Assembly: GCF_002775205.1 (NCBI RefSeq)
Contig: NC_036461.1
Location: forward strand, 8,593,015 to 8,657,014
Source: Xiphophorus maculatus
Lineage: Eukaryota > Chordata > Actinopteri > Cyprinodontiformes > Poeciliidae
Direction: 5' to 3'
DNA: 64,000 nt
The first letter of the stretch is position 1, and the number at the start of each line of letters is the position of its first letter. This document shows, in pieces, positions 49,201 to 58,100 of this stretch. Below the pieces are notes generated by a model. The model searched no databases, had not been told where the DNA came from, and worked only from the letters and a program-made list of their open reading frames with translations. The translations under genes were made by a program, and so were the position numbers.

Positions 49201-50528
49201 ATTGTTACTGTGGCAAACAAGATAATTGGGGTAGCCCAACCTCTCCTTAATGACATGATTTGTCATGCTGCTCACAAGGCAAGGTTCATCCTTGCCTGTC
49301 CAGACAGCTTCTTGCCACTGGACAAAGGTTCAGGCTTCCTAGGATTAAAAGCAACAAATGGAAGAAGTCCTTTGTACCCACAGCAATCAGGTCCCTAAAT
49401 TTGTGAGTTACAATTCCGTTTTATATATTTATGAATTGGTGTTTGTATCCTTTGCCTGTTTTTAACATTGTCTATATATGTTATGTTGTTTTGTATGTTA
49501 TGTTGTTTTGTATGTTTGAAATATCTGGCTGCAAAACAAATTTCCCCCTTGGGGAAATAACAATAAAGGAACTGAAAAACCATTCTACAGGTCACCAACC
49601 CAGGCCTGCTAATGGGGAATTTATCGTTAATCTCTTAGAGTTTAGAAGGCAACAAAGCACAAGTAAACCAAAAACATTTGGTCCAAATGACCTACTTGCA
49701 CTATTTCTTCCATTGATTATCAGTATGTACCTGAAAACAAAAGAACCCAGTGAAAAAGAAGACTCACCTTTCTGCTGTCTTGAACTCTTCATGTTTCTGT
49801 GGAATGCTTTCTGAACACGAACACTGTTTTGTGGATCCTCAGAGACTCGGTTTATCACTGCCGTGACCTTCTCTCTTCTGTTTTTGTCTCTTTCCTCAAA
49901 GCTGAAAGGTTTCTGAATGGAGAGCAGGAACTCCTTTCTCTGCTCATGGCCCTGTTTCCTCTCCTTCTCTCTAAGCTCTATCATCTCCTGGTAGATGGGT
50001 TGAATAAGATTGCCCGGCACAGGAACAGCGCCAAACTTCTTCTTACACTCAGCCTCATCCTCCTCTTCTTTCTTTTGCAGTGTTGTTTTAGATGAAGGAC
50101 ATCTTTCACACTGCTGTGCACTAACAGAACAGTGCTTTGAGTTTGTTGAAGGTACCAGGGATAGAGAAAACATATTAGGTTTTTGTTTGTGATACTGGAA
50201 AGCCTTTTTGTTTGAATTAAGAGGGGTGGATCTCCTTTCTACAAATCTGAAAAACAGTAAGCGCATTTTAATGAGATAGAATATTATTTAATTAAACAAA
50301 ATAGACAATTGTGTGCTTCACATGCTCTAACCTTTCATCATCAAACTTCTGATTTTTGTCTGATGACAAGAGAGTGTTCTGATGAATCCTTTTATCGAGC
50401 TCTTCTGTCTGTCTGCTCTTTGTTTCCTGCAGCTGCAGCTGAAGGCCCGTTCTCAAAGCCTTGAGGTGAGCCTTGAGCATCAGCTCTGATCGGAGTCTTT
50501 CCACAAGCAAAGTGTCACATTCTGACAT
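43248..50528 (-). CDS. fam161b: FAM161B, FAM161-family cilium/centrosome protein (complete, 8 coding exons)
   Basis: Minus-strand gene. Exons in transcript order: 50528-50332, 50246-49768, 46342-46029, 44784-44666, 44150-43983, 43897-43798, 43713-43571, 43329-43248. Phases join into 533 aa plus stop. Family hallmarks are FGAVPVPGNLIQPIYQEM followed by the basic helix of the second exon, VPDFKSLHKALQREAL (exon 3), EWLKSYQMRSQTMKK (exon 5) and the very conserved LRDMKARVHERPYLFEQV (exon 6). The protein is highly charged, probably coiled-coil, without signal peptide or membrane segment. FAM161A binds microtubules at the ciliary base; FAM161B is its less studied paralogue, and a similar role is inferred. 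FAM161B rather than A is chosen because of the shorter length and the head-to-head COQ6 neighbour. The acceptor of exon 3 (46342) is chosen by phase; others are unambiguous. Confidence 0.92.
44350..44380 (+). repeat. Short LINE-derived match inside FAM161B intron 4
   Basis: CTAACAAAAGTCCCGGCCCA followed by GATTTTATT is the same as 48222-48250 (reverse-transcriptase motif KSPGPDFI) with one substitution. Flanking sequence does not obviously extend the match, so this is a very small isolated fragment. Confidence 0.55.
45929..46004. repeat. Chain of overlapping inverted repeats beside FAM161B exon 3
   Basis: CCTGATTT/AAATCAGG, GAAATCA/TGATTTC, AGACATAGAATT/AATTCTATGTCT (45960-45971, 45976-45987), AATTGAGA/TCTCAATT and AAATTCTATGT/ACATAGAATTT (45975-45985, 45994-46004) share arms. 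The cluster ends 25 bases from the exon 3 border at 46029, on the intron side of the donor. Confidence 0.85.
46029..46342 (-). CDS. fam161b: FAM161B exon 3, start set by splice phase
   Basis: This exon reads through VPDFKSLHKALQREALEKK to ...KPPETSQ and ends at a GTGAAC donor. Exon 2 ends in phase 1, so a usable acceptor must leave two bases before the frame. The site TATCTTTGCACAG at 46343 upward fits, giving DQQEVCRNVQTRIAS and an open frame to VPDF. Alternative AG sites closer in (for example before GCTGGCTGC) are in the wrong phase. A run of four lysines (AAGAAAAAAAAG) precedes LGFLDENP. The exon lies directly beside the palindrome cluster at 45929-46004. Confidence 0.75.
47040..49580 (+). 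mobile_element. L2/CR1-type LINE, degenerate, antisense in FAM161B intron 2
   Basis: Order of recognisable parts: endonuclease start (LRGKVDELQANV, 47160), YINQRW and VYIHPKVN (47370-47460), CPTRGNKALDLCYGSIK with PLGASNHNTIHLVPV (47590-47710), polymerase motif KSPGPDFI (48226-48250), LLFKDFSSAFNTI (48600-48645), GCVLSPLLFVLYT (48796-48832), KFADDA (48867-48885) and the thumb GQERLYFLRKL (49070-49100). The 3' tail has CCCCCTTGGGGAAATAACAATAAAGG (49544-49569). Multiple stops and deletions make it dead. Its 5' end is truncated. The Ala/Asp of F-ADD are kept in the decayed text. It lies between FAM161B exons 2 and 3 on the opposite strand. Confidence 0.88.
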
Positions 50529-50744
50529 TTTTATTTTTCTGTTTTAATGCACAAAAACAAACACAAAAAAACAGACAGAAAAAATATAGTGAGACAAAGC
50601 CAAAATAAAAGTTAAGTTGGATAACTGACTGAAAAAATAGAAAATTACAAAAATAAACAGGGTTGAAAAAAAACAGAGGTCAGAAATAATTAGCTCATAG
50701 CTTTAAGAGTCAGATCTAACCGTTACTCAAGACAACCTTCACAT

Positions 50745-51010
50745 TTTGTTAGTACTAAATTGTTGAAGAAAGAGTCATTGTGATTTACATTTTGTCACAT
50801 TCAAACCCCAATGAGTTTTGCTGGGATTGTAGACTAACACAAACTACCAAAACGTTTTGAATGGGAAGGAAAAGATACATGTTGTTCAGCAATATAAAGC
50901 ATTTGTGCATATATAAATAAGTAAGGGAGTCTGTGCCTGGGTTAAAAGAGTAGGTGACTTGCAATAAGAAAGTTATGAGTTTGACTTCAGCCTCTTCCTG
51001 CTGGCATGTG
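50745..51010. repeat. Tc1 terminal fragment followed by a tRNA-derived SINE relic
   Basis: CATTTTGTCACATTCAAACC and GGGATTGTAGACTAACACAA are family A Tc1 end sequences (50788-50845). From about 50925 the text GTGACTTGCAATAAGAAAGT and TATGAGTTTGACTTCAGCCT resembles the B-box half of fish tRNA-type SINEs, followed by CTGGCATGTGTCAAGCCCTT. Both are short and decayed, and both lie in the 5' region of FAM161B. Confidence 0.5.
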
Positions 51011-51385
51011 TCAAGCCCTTGAAGTTGCAAACCTATCTTTGTATCAGTGTAGTAATTTGTGTGCAGCTCAAGGTTAAAAACCCTTTAAGTTTTAAGTATC
51101 ATTTGTATTTACCCTCTTAAATAAAGTCCATGCAACTGCCTTCATGAGAGGAAAAAATTGTAAACAATCAACTACTGCCTAATTCACCTTTCGAATTAAT
51201 AAACAATCAATAAAATATTTTTGAACCACTGGTTAATCCAAAGAATAGTAATCAAAATAGGGAGCATACTCTTTTCTTAAGTTTTTGGAAAATTAAAATA
51301 AGGTGCACCGATCAGATTGGACCAAAGTTAAGCTTTGTGGCCTAAATAAGCGCGATAGGTGGGGGAAATCTAAATTCTGTCCTAC

Positions 51386-51560
51386 CTTGTGTCGATTAAG
51401 TTTGTTTGCAATGCTCTGAGTCATTTTTTTCTCAGTTTGATTGCTCGAAATTGTTTAATTGTCTAGGTTGTGTCGTCGTTGGAGACATGTGACTAACAAA
51501 ACAAGAAGATAAGCAGGCAACGTGTAAAATATTACAATACACAGGACTCTGAAAAAGTCC
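51386..51560 (-). other. fam161b: Candidate untranslated first exon of FAM161B
   Basis: Minus-strand sequence downstream of the X-box reaches ACACAAG then GTAGGA at 51386/51385, a good donor. The coding exon is preceded by TGCATTAAAACAG (acceptor ending at 50541), so splicing 51386 to 50540 would place a short leader before the ATG at 50528. The leader would contain upstream ATGs, including one in AAAAAAATGACTC. This is an inference from splice signals only. Confidence 0.4.
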
Positions 51561-51585
51561 AGCGCGCGGCGCCATTTCTGTGTAT

Positions 51586-51599
51586 GCTGCCATGGCAAC
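51586..51599. promoter_or_regulatory. RFX X-box in the FAM161B/COQ6 divergent promoter
   Basis: GCTGCC AT GGCAAC fits the X-box consensus RYYNYY N1-3 RRNRAC at every defined position. RFX factors use X-boxes to drive ciliary genes in vertebrates, and FAM161-family proteins belong to the ciliary base, so this site is well placed to control FAM161B. It lies about 1.06 kb upstream of the FAM161B ATG, just above the candidate untranslated first exon, and beside a CpG-rich patch (AGCGCGCGGCGCC, 51561-51573). Confidence 0.65.
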
Positions 51600-51839
51600 A
51601 ACACATCGGCGTTCTCAGCAAAATAAAATAAACTCGGATCAGAGAAGCTAGGTTTTTCTGTATTTATGCATACATGTGTGGGCACTTTTTCATATATGTT
51701 TTAACGCTCATGAGCGGCTAACAAGCAAAGCTACTAACCTGGAAACAGATGACTTTCAGGAAGTGTTTTCCTCTTTCGAAGCGTATTCCAAACTTTTCGT
51801 AAAGCATATCAGTTGAGTCAAAATAAAATTATTTTTAAC

Positions 51840-51975
51840 AGGCTTGAAGCGAGGCAAACGCGTGTTTTGGCAGCATTAGCGCTGCCTGTGGACAGAAGCG
51901 TAACGTCACTTATTGGAGACGTAAATTACGTCGATTGTGATTGGACGGGAAGCCGGAAGCAGTTCTTTTTGGAGC
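51840..51975 (+). promoter_or_regulatory. coq6: COQ6 proximal promoter with CCAAT, CRE-like and ETS motifs
   Basis: In a CpG-containing stretch there are two reverse CCAAT boxes (ATTGG at 51912-51916 and 51939-51943), CRE/ATF-type cores (CGTCA at 51904-51908, TTACGTCG at 51926-51933) and an ETS-type GCCGGAAGC (51951-51959). There is no TATA box. This is the usual make-up of a housekeeping, nuclear-encoded mitochondrial gene promoter. The motifs lie about 180-240 bases before the COQ6 ATG. Confidence 0.55.
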
Positions 51976-51994
51976 GCTTGCTTGTCAACACAAC

Positions 51995-52121
51995 ATGGCT
52001 GGATTACAGAGAGGACACAGCTGTCTTTATTAGGACATATCCAAGGAGAGACTTTCTGTCTGGTTGCTCTATGACGTCGTTCAGACTCCCGAACTGGACT
52101 CTTTACTTTTCTTTAATGTGA
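51995..52121 (+). other. coq6: Two short upstream ORFs in the COQ6 leader
   Basis: ATG at 51995 (context CAACATGGC, strong) opens a 12-codon ORF ending TAG at 52031-52033. ATG at 52071 opens a 16-codon ORF ending TGA at 52119-52121. The second ORF is in the same frame as COQ6, and that single TGA separates it from the COQ6 ATG by seven sense codons. If transcription starts upstream of 51995 these would dampen COQ6 translation, and readthrough of the TGA would extend the protein N-terminus. The transcription start is not known. Confidence 0.5.
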
Positions 52122-52142
52122 AATCAGACTGAAGAGAAAATA

Positions 52143-55100
52143 ATGCACAAACTCACAAAGGCGCCACTAGCCCTAAACGGACTGGGTCGATGTCTTATAA
52201 CAGAGAAGCACTTACCACCTGTAAATATCATCAGGAGAGGATTGGTGTGTTCAGAAAATAGGACAGATTGTTCTAAAACTGAGGTATATGATGTGATTAT
52301 ATCCGGGGGAGGGATGGTTGGATCTGCAATGGCTTGCTCCCTAGGTGAGTCTGACTTGTTATTATACTAATTTAGGCAATTTGCTTTTAAATAGACTCAT
52401 TAAAGATCTCCATCCCTCTAAAAGAAATAATAACAGCATTGGGAAATGTGTCTGCACCACATTATCATCAAACAGACTTAAGCATATGTGAAGGCTGTTA
52501 TTTTCATGCAGGATCTATAATTAATATGTTACAATTCTCATAGGCATGGATCCCAACTTGGCAGGAAAGAAGATTCTGCTCCTAGAAGCTGGCCACAAGA
52601 AAGTAATGGACAGAGTGCCTGACACCTACAGCACCAGAGTCAGCTCCATCAGTCCAGGATCAGCCACACTCCTCAGCGGTACAGTAGACAATTTAACACA
52701 AAGGAGTCAACCGAACCTGATATTTTCTTATTTGTCTTATTCTAAACATGTTGTATGCTGTGGGTGTGTGTGTGACCTTTAAATGGCCCCACATGGTAAA
52801 TTAGGGATCAGACATTCAGTTACTCAGGCTTAGCAGGGATCAGTCTCCTGACAGCCAAGGGGTTTTTCCGAACACTGCTGTGAAGGTTAAAGTCAGGAAA
52901 AGTGAGGATCAAGGATTTAAATCTGTTGGCTATTCGATGCCTTGATTTTCTTCTAAACGTAATAAATAAAAACAAAAAATGCATGCATATTTTCAGATTT
53001 TCTGTTTCTTTGCACTTAATTATTTGCATTTATCTTAAATAGCAATAGGCTGCTTATAGTCATTTTAATGAGCTGCCATAGAAAATACTGGAGGGAATAG
53101 AGTTTTCAGTGACTGTAAGGAACTTAGAATAATGCAGTCACTCATCCAGCATACTGCTGGTCAGCTGGCTGAAAATAGGTTAATTCCCCTTTCCCTCGCT
53201 TACAATTAAAGCAAATTCAGGTGTGTGAAATTTCCCAGTCATTAATACCAAGAACCTTTGTGTTGTTGAAACTGTAGGAGCACCGCTCCTCAATAAACCT
53301 GGAATTGGCTAGCTCTGATTGAAACTTCTGATAAGCAGCTAACTGCAGGTTCTACCTAATCAAATATCATAACAAGCAACTATCAGCTTGTACGCTCTAA
53401 TTTGTGACTAAGTCTACATATCAAAATCAAAACAACAAGAAGCTAATGCTATAGTTAACCCAACTGTAAATGCTCATGTATCTTTCCATTCATCTCTCAA
53501 CACATTCTCTTCCGATTATTCCAGACAGAGTTTCGGGGAGAACAGGTGCATCAGGGATACCCAGACACCTCTCACCCCAGCAAGACTCTCCAGCTCATTC
53601 TGGGGAGTCTCAAGTCATTCCAAAGCAATAAAAGATGTGCAGTTCCTTCGGTGCAGTTTGGCCTGCCCTTCGGTCTCCTCAATAACAAAACATTCTAATA
53701 TAATTATATAATAATAATGAATATGTTCCGCTTTCATGTTTTAATTGAAACAATTAGATTGTGTTATACAGTTGTCATAAATTATTGTGGTAATACTGTG
53801 ATAACTTGAAAATGTGACCAATTTACGAAATGTTATCATCAACATGTGAGAATCCTATTAGCCGATGACAAATCTTAAATAATCTCCACGTCTCTCCAGT
53901 ATATTAAACATTGAATGCAGCATTTTTTTTTTTTAATGATCCTTTAAAGGGTTGTTGGGATCAAATTTTATTTGTTTTGGATTACTAGATGTCACTACAA
54001 TATTGCTAAAAGTTTCCTGAATTTAAAATGAGTTTCAGTGTAAAATTGCACCAAGCGTTTACTGAAACACTGTGACCCGGAAAGTGACCCGACCCAGATA
54101 CTTGTCCCGCTCGTTGCTGTTGCGCGGGTTCGGATCCCTCCACTTTACATAAACAGAGTTGTGCAAAGTGGAGGAAAAAATACAAAACGCTGTGTATGAA
54201 ACATTATGTTTAGTTTTGTCCTCGATGCCCTCCACTGGCATTTATGCAAAATGTAAAATGTTAACCAATAACTTGTTTATGGAACCACTATTCTTCTGGC
54301 TTCTTACTGTAAACATCACACAGTCATTTTGAATATAATTAAGATGTTCTGCATCTCCACTTCTTTATGATGTAGCAAAAGAAAACTTTATGACGGTTAT
54401 AAAGTTTTCAACAAGGTTGGAGAGTTTTGGTGTCAAATTTAAGCTTAACCATGTGACCCTACCATTACGTTTTTATTTCTTTTTGATGGGTTTCATATTT
54501 TTAGTTGCAGATATTTTCAGGAGTATAGTCTAATGTAAAACAAAATAATTATTTGCAGGTATTGGAGCATGGGAGCAAGTCACAAGGATGAGATGCAAAC
54601 CCTATAAAAGGATGCAGGTACATTTATATGTTAATTACGACAAAACATTGTTGATTTTATTTATGTAAGAAAATGTTAGAGGCAGTGCCATGGAAAAGTG
54701 CTTATTTTCTTGAAGTCTTTCTCATTTTATTATACTAAAATTACATGTTTCTTTGTATTTCACTGCAATAGACCAGGGATCTGTGGGGCCATTTGGTCCA
54801 AAATGACATAGCATTGAGCACTTAGATCTAAAAGTAGTAAAAATGGCAATTTTAACAGCTTTTCAATGTATTTTAATGGTATAACGGCATCAAATTTTAA
54901 GATAAAGGTGAAGAACTTCTCTTTTGCACAAGTTTAATATGTTTCTATGTTCTGAAACCTCAAAATAGAAATAAAATTATGGTTCTTTACCAATATTAAA
55001 TATTATATGTTGTAAGTATTTATAAAACATTATATTTTTACATCTTTTACACACAATTTTTTTCAAATGGTCATGTTGTATAATTTCCAACTCAAGAAAC

Positions 55101-58100
55101 ATTTATTTAACATGAGTAATAGCAAAAATAGCTCTTCGGATAGCACAGGTTGCTGATCCATGGGACAGAAGAACACAATGAAACATATAATTGTGAAGAG
55201 GAGAGAAAATGACATTGTTTTTCAAATAAAAAAAGGTGTGGTGTGCATTTGTTTTTAGCCCTTTGCTCTGATACCCATAAAAAATAATGCAATCAACTGC
55301 CTGCTGTGTAATTAATAAATAAAGTTCATCTGTGTAATTTAATCTCAGTATAAATCCAGCTGTCGGTGAAGATCTCAGAGTTTTATAGAGAACATTACGG
55401 AACAAACAGCAACATGAAGACCAAGGAAAACACTAGGCACATCAGGGCCACAGTTCTGGAAATATTTAAAAGACGGTTAAGTTATAAAATAATATCCCAA
55501 GCTTTGAAAATCTCACAAAGCTTGTTTTACTCCACCATGTGAGGATGTAAACACTGTGACACAACTGCAAAACCCACGAGGACATCTGTGAGTGGTAGAA
55601 AACTAACCATGCACTGAAGTTACCACCTGTAACATGGTGGTAGGAGAATGATACTGTGGGGAAGTTGGTTAGGGTGGGAAGATGAATGGAGGTAATGCTT
55701 TACGAAAATAAGATCTGCCCTGTAAAAGACATTTTGTCAGTAGTGACTCAGATGGAGGTTCACTTTCTAGCTGGATAATGGCACTAAACATACAGCCAAA
55801 GTAATACTACAGCTTTATGTGTTACAGACATAGTAACAATATGTTACTATGGCTGTAACATAACACATAGTACATGTGTTTAGTATTCACAAAATACTAT
55901 CTGGGAAAGTTGCAGCCAAATTTAGAAATGCTGGACACAAGAAATGATTATAATGTTAGGTTATAGAGTCATAACGGACTGTTGTATAAAGCTACAGTTT
56001 TGAGCACAAACTGTGTGCGAGAGACAACCTTTGTTTTCAAATAATGCTATGTTAAATTAATAGGCTCCTTGGTGTTTAATTTAGTGCTATTTTATCTTGC
56101 CATAAAGTTACAGTTTGTAGCAGGTGTTACAGATTTCAGTTATTTTTATCTTATAATATTAGAGAAACATTGCTTTGCTGAAAAAGATGATTTGTTGTTG
56201 ATAGTGTAACCAGAGAAGTAACACTAGTGAAATTCTCTGTTTTTCATACTTTAAGGAGTCACTTTGATGGATATAGGATTACTATTGGCATATTTCTGTT
56301 TTTGTATAAACAGTATATTCCATAAAACAGTGAAAATACATCTCTGCCAGAGATTTCCTGATACTCACTTTCACTTCAAGATGGACATCTCCTGAGATAA
56401 ACAGAGTAGTGAAAGAACGTGTCAATTTTTTACACAGTTACTCTCCTCCTTGTAAGCTGCTGTGCTTTATTTTGACTTTCGAAACAACACATCATGTGAA
56501 TATATCCTCTGGTACGTTGTGTACCTTTGCATGTCGTATAAATAATTATGGTGGGGCGCCATAGCCAAAAATCACAGAAGCGTTTTTGGTCCCGGTTCAG
56601 CCCTGCCTCCACCAAAACACCTGAATCAAAAAGACTGAATTACCATTACCTTCTTGGCATGTCAGCAAGTTTCCCAAAGATTTGTTCATTAACAGTTCTT
56701 TAGATTCTGGTATTTTGGATCTGGGATGCAGCCAATATTTTCAAGAATATTCATAAATATGCCATGTGTCATTTCAATACACATATTCATGTACTGAAAT
56801 GACACGGTCAATGTTCAGTTCTAAATCAAACTTGGACTCTGTAAAACACACAAATGTAAAATTTTAGCAGTCACTCTTCATCCAGTATGACTTAGCTTTT
56901 GCGTTTTTACAAAGAAGACTGGACAAAAATTCATATTCGCAATGCATTGACTCAGGGGAGCTCTCACACCTTTCAGGTTTTTATTTCTAAAAGAATAAAG
57001 ATGCGATGTGTTGTTTTCCGTCCACTTCACCACTATGCACTACTTTGTTTTGGTTTATAACAAGATTCCCCCAAAATACATTAAAGTTACTGATTACAAC
57101 TTTACAAAATGTAAACAAAAAATTAAGGAATATAAATACTTTTATAATCTGTTACTGTGTTGTTTTGTCAGATATTTAGAAAAGATTCCTCTCCAGTTGA
57201 AAATATCTCTGTAATGCAAAATATCTCAAATTCCCTTGTAATGCAACTTAAAATTTCCCTAATGTCTCCTCCAGACTCTGTTTTACTGGCATACTATATG
57301 TATTTCTGTCATCCATAAGTTGTAGCACTGTACAATTAGTGGAGAGAAAAATCTGTGACATTCAATTTACACTCATTCATCCAGATTAATCAGCAGGCAA
57401 CGCAATGCATAATCATGTATACGATATGTAATTGTTCGCATTAAAATAGCAAAAGGTGGTTTCATATACCATGCATTTCACTCATTCCTTTGTGCAATTT
57501 ATGCCCTTTTTCAGGAGCTCCGCTGTGCCTGTGGCACCCTAAATGCCAAAAAACCTGAGTTATATTTAAAGAAGGCCAATGTCGGGCACATTCAAAGCGC
57601 TGAATGGTTCTCTGACTGTGCAAGTTTTATTTATTAAAGCCATGTTTTCTATGGAGAATAACTCATTTTGATGTTTCAAATTGTTACCTCCTATCCACAT
57701 CTTCTAATTATGAAGATTCATGTGAACAACGACGAGAAGATGAAAGATTAGGAGAGTGGTTGTTTGCTGCAAAGTTAACCCACTTTACGGCTGCGGGCGC
57801 AGCCTCAGTGCCTCTTGTCAGATGTGGTCGCTGTGTACCAAACACTTGACCGCAGGGTTTCTCTTTGGGCTCAAGATGTCATCATGCATTGCCTTACAGT
57901 TATTATAGTAGCATACCTCTCCCATTATACCTTCACTCTTCTACCACTGTTTTGGCTTGTTTGCCACTCAAATTTCAGTCATATACATGTCAACCATACA
58001 GCTGGAAAATATGCAGAGAAGGTCAGCTCTAAATAGTACGCTTTCCCGCTAGTAAAGTCTTCCTTAAATGTCCACAAGGCACTGAGAATTTTACACAAGA

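Noticed and set aside
49431..49814. Plus-strand open stretch of 127 codons
   Set aside because: It spans the LINE tail and the antisense of FAM161B exon 2, so it is a shadow of those features.
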